Positions 55,675 through 64,000 of a DNA stretch of 64,000 bases are shown here, piece after piece; within the stretch, counting starts at the first letter, position 1; the number at the start of each line of letters is the position of its first letter. A model generated the notes under the pieces. That model saw only the letters and a program-made list of their open reading frames with translations. It had not been told where the DNA came from and made no database searches. The position numbers and the translations under genes were made by a program. Source of the stretch: Streptosporangium roseum DSM 43021 (GTDB taxonomy: Bacteria; Actinomycetota; Actinomycetes; Streptosporangiales; Streptosporangiaceae). The stretch spans positions 5,890,001-5,954,000 of the forward strand of contig NC_013595.1 in assembly GCF_000024865.1 (NCBI RefSeq). Direction: 5' to 3'.

Positions 55675-56493
55675 TCAGCTCTTGCGCGTCCGGTAGGCGC
55701 GTTGCCGGCAGGCCCGGGAGCAGTAGTCCCGCGGCCGGCCGGTGGCGGCGGCCTCGACGGTCTTACCGCACACCGCACATCGAGTTTCATCACGCGTTTC
55801 GTCACGGAGGAGCGTTTCTATGCCATCAAGCACCCGCTGCAGGCCGAACTCGAACGGGTCCAGCGGCGTGTCGTATCCCCCCTCCCGGTAGACGCGGTTC
55901 AGCGTCGGATACCGGTCGAGGTGCTGGAAGAGCGAGTCGCGGGCCCCCCACCACTCCTCCTCGCTGACACCGGTGCGCCGCTCGGTCCGCACGGTCTCCA
56001 GGACCTGCCGGGCGGCACTCTCGACGAACCCGCCGACGAGGGTCACCACCGCCACCACCTCCGCGGGCGGCAGCCCGGCCCGCGCCGCCGCGCCCAGCGC
56101 CCGCTCGAAGCTCGCCACCGCGTTCGGCCCGGGCACCTGCCGAGCCCCCGACGACTCGGCCAGCCAGGGGTGCCGCCGGTAGAGCGCCAGGCAGTCCCGC
56201 GCCCAGGCCTCCAACTCCGCCCGCCAGCCCGGCCTCCGGCCGGCGCCCGCGTCCGGCCCCTCGCCCATCACCTCGTCGCGCATGAGGTCGACCAGCTCCG
56301 CCTTGCCCGGCACATGGCGGTAGAGCGACATGGTGGTGAAGCCGAGCCGCTCGGCGACCCGCCGCATGGACACCGCCGCCAGGCCCTCGGCGTCGGCCAG
56401 CTCGATCGCGGCCCGCACGATCCGCTCCAGGCTGAGGCCGCGCCTGGATCTCGCCCCCCACAGGAGTTCGGTGCTGCGCTCCGGATCCGCCAT
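55675..56493 (-). CDS. TetR regulator (TetR_C_1 class) with C-terminal zinc-finger-like tail
   Basis: A 272-residue regulator. HTH: IVRAAIELADAEGLAAVSMRRVAERLGFTTMSLYRHVPGKAEL. Ligand domain like TetR_C_1 (ALYRRHPWLAESSGARQVPGPNAVASFERAL). Unusually, it ends with CAVCGKTVEAAATGRPRDYC SRACRQRAYR, a four-cysteine zinc-ribbon-like tail. ATG 56493 with GAGGAG is the right start. It lies divergent to the beta-helix gene, with a paired palindromic operator between. Confidence 0.88.
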   Translation of the reverse strand: MADPERSTELLWGARSRRGLSLERIVRAAIELADAEGLAAVSMRRVAERLGFTTMSLYRHVPGKAELVDLMRDEVMGEGPDAGAGRRPGWRAELEAWARDCLALYRRHPWLAESSGARQVPGPNAVASFERALGAAARAGLPPAEVVAVVTLVGGFVESAARQVLETVRTERRTGVSEEEWWGARDSLFQHLDRYPTLNRVYREGGYDTPLDPFEFGLQRVLDGIETLLRDETRDETRCAVCGKTVEAAATGRPRDYCSRACRQRAYRTRKS

Positions 56494-56507
56494 CTTGACT
56501 CCTCTCC

Positions 56508-56546
56508 ATGTATATGCTGTATACCAGATGTGTACACCATATACAC
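56508..56546. promoter_or_regulatory. Double palindromic operator between TetR and beta-helix genes
   Basis: ATGTATATGCTGTATAC (56508-56524) and GTGTACACCATATACAC (56530-56546) are inverted copies of one another at 14 of 17 positions, five bases apart. Each is internally palindromic (GTATA/TATAC and GTGTA/TACAC). Two TetR dimers could bind side by side over both divergent promoters. Confidence 0.8.
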
Positions 56547-56560
56547 GAAAGGCCACCCCC

Positions 56561-58252
56561 ATGCTCTTCGTTGATCCCTCAGGTGACGACTCCGGCCCGG
56601 GTACGGCCGAACGGCCGTTCGCCACGTTGGACCGGGCCCGCGCGGCGGCGGCGCCGGGCAGCGTGGTCAACCTCAGGGCCGGCACCCACCGCCTCACCGA
56701 ACCGTTCCGGCTCTCGGCCGCCGACTCCGGCGTCGTCTACCAGGCCTACGGCTACGGCACCGCCGCGCAGGAGAAGGTCGTGGTCAGCGGCGGCCGGAGG
56801 ATCACCGGCCGGCGCCGGGACGACGACGGCGTCTGGCGGTCCGAGGCTCCCGGCCTGGCCACCCGCCAGCTCTACGTCTCCGGACGCCGCGCCGTACGGG
56901 CCGCCATCGCCCTCGACCAGAACCTGACCAGGACCGAGACCGGTTACGTCATCAACGACCCCGCGCCCCGGTCCTGGCAGGGCGAGGTGGAGTTCGTCTA
57001 CCGGGGCGCCTATCCCTGGTCCGAGGCCCGCTGCCCGGTGGCGCGGATCTCCGGGGACGGGCGCTCGACCACCGTCACGATGGCGCAGCCCGCCTTCGGC
57101 TGGGCGGCCCGCCTCTACCAGTCGGTCATCACCTGGGACGGCCCGGGCGCCGGGGAGACCAACGGCGCCGATGCCCCCACCTCGGCCGAGAACAGCCCCG
57201 CGTTCCTGACCGAGGGCACCTTCGCGCTGGCCGGCGGCGTCCTGCACTACCTGCCGCTGCCGGGTGAGGATCTCGACGACGTGGTCGCGCCGGTGCTGGA
57301 GACGCTGCTGCACGCCCGGGACGTGCACGACGTCGCCTTCCTCGGCATCACCTTCGCGGAGGCGACCTGGCTGCGGCCCAGCGCGCCGGAGGGTTTCCTG
57401 CACTACCACGGCAACGGCTACTACGACGGCGGCCCGCTCCAGACGGTCACCTTCGCCGAAGGCCAGGGGCAGGTCACCGTCCCCGGCGACTCCGCGGCCA
57501 TGCCCGGTAACGTGATCTTCGAGAACTCCTCGCGGGTCACGCTGGAGGGCTGCCGGTTCACCCGGCTGGGCGCGGTCGCGCTGGAGTTCCGCGGCGACGG
57601 CGTGGGCAACGTGCTGCGCGACAGCGTGGTGGACGAGGTGTCCGGCGGCGGCGTGGTGATCGGCTCGGGGGCGCGCCACCACCGGGTCGAGAACAACCAC
57701 GTCCACCATGTCGGCCGTGACTACCACGGCTCACCCGCCATCCTGCTGTCCGGCACCCAGGACACCGTCGTGGCGCACAACCAGGTCAACGACGTGCCGC
57801 ACGCGGGCATCGTGGTGTATGAGGGGCGCGGCGCCCAGGTGCTGAACAACCTGGTGCACGACACGATGCAGGTGCTGGCCGACGGCGGCGGCGTCTACCT
57901 GTCCGGCAGCCAGGGCGCCTCGTACGCCAGCGGCGCGCTGGTCCGCGGCAACGTCGTCCGGGACACGATCACTCCTTACAACTTCGGCCTCTACACCGAC
58001 TACGGCGCCGCCTGGGTCACCGTCCAGGGCAACGTCGTCCACCGGGCCGACACCCCGGTGGTGCTGAACGTGTCGCCGCCGCTGGAGCACGTGGCGTTCA
58101 TCGGCAACTTCTGGGACGCCGACCCCGGCGATCCCCCCGGGGGTGTGACACTCGCCGACAACACGACGCTGTCGGGGAAGGCGCTCGACGACGACCCGAC
58201 GGTCGCCGACATCGTGGCCGGCGCGGGGCTCGGCGGCCCTCGCCGGGCATGA
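56561..58252 (+). CDS. Right-handed parallel beta-helix protein
   Basis: A 563-residue protein, starting MLFVDPSGDDSGPGTAERPFATLDRARAAAAPGSVVNLRAGTH, then repeated parallel beta-helix rungs in the C-terminal half (NVIFENSSRVTLEGCRFTRL, NVLRDSVVDEVSGGGVVIGSG, HRVENNHVHHVGRDYHG, AHNQVNDVPHAGIVVYEG). This resembles glycosidase or polysaccharide-lyase beta-helices such as GH120/GH141. No signal peptide is visible. ATG 56561 has AAAGG at eight bases. Its TetR neighbour implies induction by a ligand, perhaps a plant polysaccharide product. Confidence 0.85.
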   Translation: MLFVDPSGDDSGPGTAERPFATLDRARAAAAPGSVVNLRAGTHRLTEPFRLSAADSGVVYQAYGYGTAAQEKVVVSGGRRITGRRRDDDGVWRSEAPGLATRQLYVSGRRAVRAAIALDQNLTRTETGYVINDPAPRSWQGEVEFVYRGAYPWSEARCPVARISGDGRSTTVTMAQPAFGWAARLYQSVITWDGPGAGETNGADAPTSAENSPAFLTEGTFALAGGVLHYLPLPGEDLDDVVAPVLETLLHARDVHDVAFLGITFAEATWLRPSAPEGFLHYHGNGYYDGGPLQTVTFAEGQGQVTVPGDSAAMPGNVIFENSSRVTLEGCRFTRLGAVALEFRGDGVGNVLRDSVVDEVSGGGVVIGSGARHHRVENNHVHHVGRDYHGSPAILLSGTQDTVVAHNQVNDVPHAGIVVYEGRGAQVLNNLVHDTMQVLADGGGVYLSGSQGASYASGALVRGNVVRDTITPYNFGLYTDYGAAWVTVQGNVVHRADTPVVLNVSPPLEHVAFIGNFWDADPGDPPGGVTLADNTTLSGKALDDDPTVADIVAGAGLGGPRRA

Positions 58253-58376
58253 GCGGGTCGTCGTCCCGGCCGGCCACCGGGGCGACGGCCTCTTCCGGCT
58301 GCGCGGCTGCGCGTCCGCGTCGCCGGCGACACCGTATCTCCTCCGGATGACCGCGGGAGATACGGCGGACCGCCGG

Positions 58377-58973
58377 TCAGGCGGTCCAGTCGGGGCGGCG
58401 GCCGAGGTAGCGGAGCAGCGCGGCGACATCGCCGTCCCCGTCTTCGGCTCCGAGCGCCGCCGCGTAGGCGCCGTACGCCCTGAGCGGCTCGACGATGGCG
58501 GTGGCGACGGGCATCAGCTCCCGGGCGAGCGCCGGGGTGAGCGGCGAGGGCTGCCCGGTGGCGACGGCGATGTCCCAGGCGTGGACCGCGGCGTCGAGGG
58601 CACAGGCGCCGGCGCCGAGCGAGGCGGTCAGCTTGCCCGGCGGCACCGGGACCGCGACCTCCTGGTCGTCCTTGCCGACGGTCGCCCAGGCGTCGGCGGA
58701 GGCCTTCATCGCCTCCTCGGCCACGGCCGAGGGGGAGGCGCTCAGCGTGCCGGAAGGCGCGAACGGGTCCTCGGACGGCCCCGGCCCTCCCGTGATGAAG
58801 GCGGCGAAGCCGAGCTGGTCGCCCGCGGCGTGCTGGAGCACCTGGGTCACGTTCCACCCCGCGCAGGGGGTGGGCCGGTCCCAGTCACCGGCGGCCACGC
58901 CGCGGACGGCCGTGCGCAGCGCCTCATGCGCGTCGTTCAGCACGGTCCACCCGGTCGCGGTGTCGTCGTTCAT
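58377..58973 (-). CDS. TIGR03086-type metal-binding protein (mycothiol maleylpyruvate isomerase fold)
   Basis: A 198-residue DinB-like protein. GDWDRPTPCAGWNVTQVLQHAAGD at residues 28-51 is the MDMPI N-terminal signature, with the histidine of the metal site. Later DAAVHAWDIAVATGQP and LRAYGAYAAALG follow the family. Members use mycothiol or bind metal ions; a substrate cannot be assigned. ATG 58973 is the natural start. Confidence 0.88.
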   Translation of the reverse strand: MNDDTATGWTVLNDAHEALRTAVRGVAAGDWDRPTPCAGWNVTQVLQHAAGDQLGFAAFITGGPGPSEDPFAPSGTLSASPSAVAEEAMKASADAWATVGKDDQEVAVPVPPGKLTASLGAGACALDAAVHAWDIAVATGQPSPLTPALARELMPVATAIVEPLRAYGAYAAALGAEDGDGDVAALLRYLGRRPDWTA

Positions 58974-59388
58974 TGCTTCCCCGTCTCTCCGTCCGGCTCG
59001 ACCCGCCACCCTTCGGGGCGGGTCGTCGTGTCTCCATCATAGCAGAACAGAATCATCTATTCCGCTATTTCCGGCTCATCTCCCATCTGCCCTGGGCGGG
59101 CGACCCGGACCCGCCCAGGTGGGCGGACACGGGGTCCCGGATCGCCGGGGAACCGCCGCAATCCACCCTGCGGACGCCGGAGTTGAGTACTGTCTTCATG
59201 CTGCTCACGGTCGTCGTCTTCAGCGCCCGCGGCGTCCCCGCCGCCTCGGTGAGGAACCACGGGACCTCACGGCCTCGGGTGACGACCTGGACGCGCCGCG
59301 TGTTCGCCGGCTCCTTCGTCGCGCTCGGCGCCGAACCCGTTGTGTCCGATCGACAGATCCGTTCCAGTCCGCGACAGGGGCCCGCCTC
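58974..59388. other. Divergent gap with AT-richer promoter segment
   Basis: About 415 bases. An AT-rich stretch near 59036-59075 contains ATCATA, which in reverse (TATGAT, 59042-59037) is a good -10 for the leftward MDMPI-fold gene. The open frame crossing 59178-59390 does not look protein-like. Confidence 0.45.
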
Positions 59389-60081
59389 ATGCACTTCCAG
59401 CACTCCAGTGAGATCTGGTCAGACCATCCGGAGCTCGTCGCCGGCGCGGTCGTCGCCAGGGGGATCACCGGGGGCGCCTCCGTCGGCCCTCGGGTCGCCA
59501 GGTTCAACGCCATCGCCGAAGCACGGCTCGCGACGGCCTCGGAGGCCGAGCTGCCCGAGATACAGGCCTGGCGACGCGCCTTCTCCAGGATGGGGCTCAA
59601 ACCCACCCAGTATCGATGCGCCTCGGAGTCACTGCTGCGGCGCTTCAGGAAGGAGGGGGCCCTGCCACGGATCCACCCCCTGATCGATCTCTGCAATGCG
59701 ATCTCGCTCGCGTTCGCGATCCCGGTGGCCGTGTTCGACGTCGCCGAGATCTCCGGGAGCCTCGAAGTCCGGCACGCGGATGGTGACGAGAGCTACCTGA
59801 CCTTCTCGGGGCAGACGGAGAACCCCGACGTGCGCGAAGTGATCTTCGCCGACGCCGCCGGGCGGGCGCATGCCCGGCGATGGACGAATCGGCAGAGCGG
59901 CCACTCGGCCGTCCGGGAGACGACGACCACGGTCCTGGTCGTCGCGGAGGCGATGCACGGTTCGGCGTCCGTGGACGTCCCGAAACTGACGGCCACGGTC
60001 GCGGACGAGCTCAACGCCGTCTGGCAGGTCGCGCCGCGGACCGCCCTGCTGAGCCCGTCCTCGCCTCGACTGGAGTTCTGA
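59389..60081 (+). CDS. Free-standing B3/B4 domain protein (PheRS editing-domain relative)
   Basis: A 230-residue protein. FNAIAEARLATASEAELPEIQAWRRAFSRMGLKPTQYRCASESLLRRFRKEGALPRIHPLIDLCNAISLAFAIPVAVFD is the B3/B4 fold known from the editing region of phenylalanyl-tRNA synthetase beta. Without an attached synthetase, members are thought to act in trans on misacylated tRNA or have other roles. ATG 59389 starts the domain properly. Confidence 0.85.
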   Translation: MHFQHSSEIWSDHPELVAGAVVARGITGGASVGPRVARFNAIAEARLATASEAELPEIQAWRRAFSRMGLKPTQYRCASESLLRRFRKEGALPRIHPLIDLCNAISLAFAIPVAVFDVAEISGSLEVRHADGDESYLTFSGQTENPDVREVIFADAAGRAHARRWTNRQSGHSAVRETTTTVLVVAEAMHGSASVDVPKLTATVADELNAVWQVAPRTALLSPSSPRLEF

Positions 60082-60268
60082 GGCCCCTGCCCCCGGGTGG
60101 GCGGCGCCCGCGCATCCGCGCGACGGCGGGACCGCCCTCATCGCGCCACCCCGCCACCGGCACCCGTCGGAGCGGGTCGTCGCGGGCGTGAGCCGGGCGG
60201 TTCCGGCCAGGGGTCAGTGTGCGGCGGTGAGCCCGTTCAGGACGTCCTCTCCCCCGGCCCGGCCCCTA

Positions 60269-61387
60269 GCAGTCGCAGCACGAGCAGCCTTCGCAGCACG
60301 AGCAGCAGCCCGAACAGCCGTCGCAGCACGATCCGCAGGAGTCGCAGCCGCTGGGGTCGCACCGCTCACCGCAGGACTTGTAGCGGTCCTCGTCCCACGG
60401 GGGGCGGTACAGACCGCAGGTGCAGCAGGCCATCGCGACGCACATCCACGACAGCAGGCCGCCCGGATCCGGCTTGAGCCGGGGGTCGTCCGGCGGCGCC
60501 TTCGGGCCCTTCTTCCCGCTCCCGGCCTCCGTCCCGGATCCGGCCCCGTCGAAGACGCGGGTGACGGAGTGCCCGATCTCCTTGACCAGCAGCGCCCTGA
60601 CCAGCCTCCGCCTTTCCAGGTCGAGCTCGGCCACCGTCAGCTCCAGGCCGAGCAGTGCGTCCTCGCAGTGCCGCCGGGCGGTCTCCAGGTCGGTTCCGGA
60701 GGCGACCAGCGGGTTGTAGGAGCCGGTCGCGCGGTCCTGTGCCAGGTCCTCCACCGCGTCGAGCAGGTGGGCCAGCCGGCCGAAGTAACGTCCCGCCTCC
60801 TCCAGCGAATCCCGGTTGTGCGGCTTGCCCGCGAGCAGGGCCGTGTGACCGAAGGCGGCGGCGACCGCGGCCTCGGTGGGGGCGGTGAGCTCCAGCAGGC
60901 TCAGGCCCGGAGTGTTCTCCAGCCTGGTCTGATCATCGACCGCCCTGGTCAGGGGGTCCGGGGCGAACCCGAGGGCGGCGGCCGTACGCAGTCCCGCGAC
61001 TGACCAGCGGGCGGCGACGCGCTCGGCGGCGGCGGCCACCGGCTTCCGCGCGTAGGCTCCGTCCCCGTCTGCGACATGGTCCTTGATCTTGCCCGCGGCC
61101 AGGATCAGGGAGACCGCCGCCGCCAGCCGCACCCCCTCTGCCTCGACGACGTCGGCACCCTTGAACCCGCGCAGAGCGCACATCCCCGCCCGGCGCTGCG
61201 GGGAGGAGGCGACCGTCTGCGCTTCGGTGAGCACTGAGACGAGCAGGCCGTCGTAGTTGGTCACCAGCCGGGAGGCGTGACCGTGTTCATCCCGGAGCGC
61301 CAGGCAGAGACCGCACAGGTGCGCCATCCACTCCTTGAAAAGCCCGCTGCACATCCCATGGCGACACGGACGGATGATCCCAAACAT
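60269..61387 (-). CDS. DUF5685 family protein with a very cysteine-rich C-terminus
   Basis: A 372-residue protein. MFGIIRPCRHGMCSGLFKEWMAHLCGLCLALRDEHGHASRLVTNYDG carries three to four early cysteines, typical of DUF5685 in actinobacteria. The helical middle (residues 60-280) has no known catalytic motif. The last ~53 residues carry 18 cysteines in patterns such as CDSCGSCCDGCSGCCSCCEGC, likely binding metal ions. ATG 61387 is preceded by AAAGGGG. An iron box lies ~105 bases upstream. Function unknown. Confidence 0.85.
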
Positions 61388-61872
61388 ATATCCCCTTTAG
61401 TGCGAATGGGGTACAGCCTGCCAGGCGCCGGTTGCGCGTCGCTTGCAGACTGCCGCACCCGCCCACCGCCGATCCGGATCCGGCGGCAACGTTAAGGCAG
61501 GCTTACCTAATGACCACATCGGAGGTGGTGCCAGGCCGGTCAACCCCCATGAAGATCACGTCGCCCCCCCTTTTCCCGTCCGGCGACCGGGTCGGCCACG
61601 AGAAGGACAGCGGCGCGCCGATCGGTCGGCGCGCGGGTGTACCGTCCAACCAGCCGGGTCGATCATGAAGGATGCCTGCTGTCGGGCTGCGAGATGCACA
61701 GTTGGACATGTCTCAAGGTGAGCGTGTCGGCAGATACAGCGACGTGGCGAGCGCGCTGGCGTTGCGCAGTGACCGGCACCGCTGTTTCGCGGCATCGACA
61801 TGCCGGATCGAGCGCCCGGTTGTTGTCAGGTGCGGCAGCTTCGGTGCGCGCGGCATGGACGGACGGTTGCCT
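61388..61872. other. Gap with iron box and a degenerate small ORF
   Basis: About 485 bases between divergent-looking leftward genes. It contains a good iron box at 61492-61510 and a 52-codon rightward frame from ATG 61510 (MTTSEVVPGRSTPMKITSPP...) to 61668 that resembles a decayed gene start. No other gene supported. Confidence 0.45.
61492..61510. promoter_or_regulatory. Iron box (IdeR/DmdR1 operator candidate)
   Basis: TTAAGGCAGGCTTACCTAA matches the actinobacterial iron-box consensus TTAGGTTAGGCTAACCTAA at 15 of 19 bases, with symmetric TTA..G and CCTAA ends. It immediately precedes a degenerate rightward ORF and lies ~105 bases upstream of the leftward DUF5685 gene. Confidence 0.7.
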
Positions 61873-62394
61873 TCAACGGGCGAGGCGAGGCCGCCCAACG
61901 GGCCAAGTCTCGGACCGGGTCCCTTCAGCCGAGGCAAGAGGCCATCGCCGGGCCGGGAGTGGGTCGCGCACCATGAATACGTCCACCTCGTCCTCGGTCT
62001 CAACCGTGAAGCCGTGCCGCTCGTACAACCGCCGGGCCGGACTGCCCCGCAGCACGTTCAGCCGGACCGCGGCGGCTTCGCGGTCGCACCGTTCCAGCAG
62101 CCTGCTCAGTACGGCGGAACCGATGCCCCTGCCCTGCAGATCCGGCTCCAGGTAGAAGTGCTCCAGCCACTGGGTGTCCTTCGCCGGCCGCAGCGCCACA
62201 CAGCCGGCCGGGGCACCCCCCACCTCGATCATCCAGGTGTGCGCCGGCGTGAACCCGTCCCGCAGTCGCTGCCGCACACGCTGCGCGTCGTACCGTCCGA
62301 GCCGCACGAGATCCGGCTTCAGCACCGCCGCCCGCAACTCGGCCACCGCCTCGACGTCCGCCATCGAAGCGGGCCGAAGCTTCCAGCCCACCAC
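61873..62394 (-). CDS. GNAT N-acetyltransferase
   Basis: A 173-residue GNAT protein from GTG 62394. VVGWKLRPASMADVEAVAELRAAVLKPDLVRLG, VGGAPAGCVALRPAKDTQWLEHFYLEPDLQGRGIGSAVL (acetyl-CoA loop LQGRGIG) and LNVLRGSPARRLYERHGFTVE match the general Acetyltransf_1 family. Its start region overlaps the end of the broken LRR gene. The acceptor is unknown. Confidence 0.82.
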   Translation of the reverse strand: MVGWKLRPASMADVEAVAELRAAVLKPDLVRLGRYDAQRVRQRLRDGFTPAHTWMIEVGGAPAGCVALRPAKDTQWLEHFYLEPDLQGRGIGSAVLSRLLERCDREAAAVRLNVLRGSPARRLYERHGFTVETEDEVDVFMVRDPLPARRWPLASAEGTRSETWPVGRPRLAR

Positions 62395-62479
62395 GATCGT
62401 GATGCTATCGCCCTGGACTCCTGCCAATCCCGGGAAGTCTCCCACCAGGCGATCCGAGCAGTTGATCGTTCTGTCAGAC

Positions 62480-62879
62480 AGATCCCACTGCTGTGACCGG
62501 AAACGTTCACCGGGTTGCTGCTCGGGTCGGTGGAGCCCGGACAGGGCGGTGAGGTTCCCAAACCACTCCGGCAACCGGGTGAGCCGGTTGCCGGATCAGT
62601 GAGGGCGGTGAGGTTCCCGAACGACTCCGGCAACTCGGTGAGCCAGTTGCCCCTCAGGTCGAGATCGGTGAGGGCGGTGAGTTCGCTCAACCAGTCCGGC
62701 AGCTCGATGAGCTGGTTACCGGACAGGTCGAGCGAGGTGAGAGCGGTGAGGTCCCGCACCGACTCCCGTACCCGACGGAGCCGACGGTCGGACAGGTCCA
62801 ACACTGTGGCACCACTCCCCAGCACCGCCTCGACCGCCTGATCGACCGTTCCCCGCACCCTGACTCCCGCCCATCCCAT
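62480..62879 (-). pseudogene. Leucine-rich-repeat protein gene, frameshifted
   Basis: From ATG 62879 the frame encodes MGWAGVRVRGTVDQAVEAVLG and then LRR units of 23 residues (LTALTSLDLSGNQLIELPDW, LTALTDLDLRGNWLTELPES, FGNLTALTD). Near 62590 the LxLxx part of the next unit is lost, and the following unit (GNRLTRLPEWFGNLTALSGLH) continues in a different frame. After it no LRR remains, so the C-terminus is missing as well. The 69-bp units are visible as DNA repeats. Confidence 0.75.
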
Positions 62880-63311
62880 CGGGACACCCCGGCATCCACC
62901 CAACGGCGAGCAACCTACCGACCTCTCCCACACCCCCTCAACATCACCGTCAGACCGTCGGACGGCCCCGGCGCGCCCTACGGCCTGACCGGGTCACGTC
63001 CAGCGAGGTAGGTCCGAACGGCGACCGCTCTGGTTCTTCGCACCTACCTTGCGCCTTCCGTGCCGCCGGCCAGTTGCTGGGTCAGGCGAGCCAGCCGTTC
63101 GTCCCACGGTGCTCCACATCGTCGCGCCATGCGCAGGGTAGAAGTGGACTCTCCAGATTCTCCGCAAGGTAAGTCCGGAATTCACAAGGTTCACCCGGAC
63201 GGGACAGTGTTGAGCGCCGATTCCGAGAAACCCGGTCGACAAGCGAGCTTGCGACGCACTGTGATGGTCCGACTGCCCGCCATACGGAGCGGGCCGACCG
63301 CAGGAGCTGCC
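62880..63311. other. Intergenic gap, nothing recognised
   Basis: About 430 bases with no ORF having coding bias, no clear hairpin and no operator. An in-frame ATG at 63264 could extend the next gene by 16 codons, but lacks a ribosome binding site. Confidence 0.4.
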
Positions 63312-64000
63312 TTGGCAACCGCGAGAACCGCGGACACCCGCCCCGCGATCGATGCCGCACTGGTCAGGCGCCTGGTTGATACGCAGTTCCCACAGTGGGC
63401 CGAGTTGCCCTTGGAACTGCTCCACCCTGCCGGCTCGGACCATGTGATCTACCGGCTGGGGGAAGAGCTGTCTGTCCGGCTGCCCCGCCACGCCGGCGCC
63501 ATCGGACAGGCCCGGAAGGAATCCGAGTGGCTGCCCCGGCTCGCCGCGCACCTGCCACTGGCCATTCCGGCACCGGTGGGAATGGGCGAGCCCGGCTTCG
63601 ACTATCCGTGGCGGTGGGCGGTGTCCCGCTGGCTGGACGGCGAGGTGGCGACCGTCGAGGCCCTGGCCGACTCGTCCGGGGCCGCCGTCGAACTGGCGGG
63701 ATTCCTGACCGCCCTTCAGCGGTTCGCGCCCGAGGAGATCGCGGCCGTGGAAGCCCGCGAGGACCTCACCATCCGGCCGTTGGCCGACCGGGACCGCGCG
63801 ACGCGGGCCGCTATAGCGAAGGTCGACGGCTTGTTCGACACCGCGGCCATGACCGAGCTGTGGAACGCGGCGCTGAGCGCCCCCGGATGGGATCGCCCTC
63901 CGGTCTGGGTCCACGGCGACTTCCACACAGGCAACCTACTGATCGACAACGGCCGCCTAAGCGCGGTCATCGACTTCGGCGGGCTCGGCATCGGCGACCC
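63312..64000 (+). CDS. APH-fold phosphotransferase (3' end beyond window)
   Basis: The first ~229 residues of a kinase-like protein. TTG 63312 has a good AGGAG site (63302-63306). N-lobe DHVIYRLGEELSVRLPRHAG, hinge WAVSRWLDGEVAT, catalytic loop VWVHGDFHTGNLLID and metal-binding VIDFGGLGIGD are all present. This last part runs to the window edge. Likely acts on an aminoglycoside or macrolide-type hydroxyl, or a metabolite; the substrate is unproven. Third APH-fold gene in the window. Confidence 0.88.
   Translation, partial: MATARTADTRPAIDAALVRRLVDTQFPQWAELPLELLHPAGSDHVIYRLGEELSVRLPRHAGAIGQARKESEWLPRLAAHLPLAIPAPVGMGEPGFDYPWRWAVSRWLDGEVATVEALADSSGAAVELAGFLTALQRFAPEEIAAVEAREDLTIRPLADRDRATRAAIAKVDGLFDTAAMTELWNAALSAPGWDRPPVWVHGDFHTGNLLIDNGRLSAVIDFGGLGIGD

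Noticed and set aside
59178..59389. Upstream extension of the B3/B4 gene
   Set aside because: Stop-free but lacking codon bias; the domain begins at ATG 59389.

Overview
The window is dense, very GC-rich DNA with frequent GTG and TTG starts. It carries several deazaflavin (F420)-type and mycothiol-isomerase-type proteins, many TetR/MarR/PadR/WYL/LacI regulators and a eukaryote-like single-chain acyl-CoA carboxylase. This points to a filamentous actinobacterium, plausibly of the Streptosporangiaceae; the genus is an inference from gene content only. No rRNA, tRNA, insertion sequence, prophage or CRISPR array was seen. It reads as a chromosomal-arm region made of many small self-contained regulator-plus-target modules.

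Layout. 1-3.3 kb: a TetR gene (cut by the left edge) overlaps a short-chain dehydrogenase with a long palindromic operator, followed by a streptomycin-kinase-like phosphotransferase and a MarR regulator. 3.8-9.3 kb: a 1829-residue biotin-dependent carboxylase ending in a strong terminator. 9.5-13.4 kb: a secreted I36-type inhibitor, a second APH-fold kinase, and an overlapping trio of ECF sigma factor, cupin-like protein and alpha/beta hydrolase. 13.7-20.6 kb: an ABC-F ATPase, a type II dehydroquinase, a GbsR/MarR-type regulator whose probable operator is repeated in front of a convergent two-gene antibiotic exporter, and a PadR/membrane-protein pair. 20.8-29.1 kb: a Cdd1-like protein, a Cmx-like chloramphenicol exporter followed by unusual repeats, an NmrA-type reductase, GNAT, VOC and WYL genes, a DeoR-MFS pair and a TauE-type exporter. 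29.2-33.5 kb: a histidine kinase that has apparently lost its response regulator, a DinB/WYL divergent pair, a truncated ECF sigma gene and an unknown protein. 33.7-40.0 kb: a LacI-controlled alpha-glucoside import and hydrolysis locus.

40.4-48.6 kb holds a redox and central-carbon group: CoA-disulfide-reductase-like flavoprotein, cysteine-free HesB-like protein, hemerythrin, zinc alcohol dehydrogenase, a decayed F420-dependent oxidoreductase, a dehalogenase-like hydrolase and phosphoketolase. 48.8-58.3 kb has a flavin monooxygenase, DUF427, two lipoproteins, a cytochrome P450, a deazaflavin reductase fused to hemerythrin, and a TetR regulator facing a parallel beta-helix protein across a double operator. 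58.4-64 kb has a mycothiol-isomerase-fold protein, a free-standing B3/B4 domain protein, a DUF5685 protein with a cysteine-packed tail, an orphan iron box, a GNAT gene, a broken leucine-rich-repeat gene and a third APH-fold kinase cut by the right edge.

Together, the genes suggest defence against antibiotics (three APH-fold kinases, Cmx-like MFS, ABC-F, polyketide-type ABC exporter), sugar uptake, and redox or hypoxia adaptation. The most informative signals are regulatory: several near-perfect operators sit between identifiable regulator/target pairs, and several genes (sigma fragment, F420 oxidoreductase, LRR protein, missing response regulator) show recent decay.
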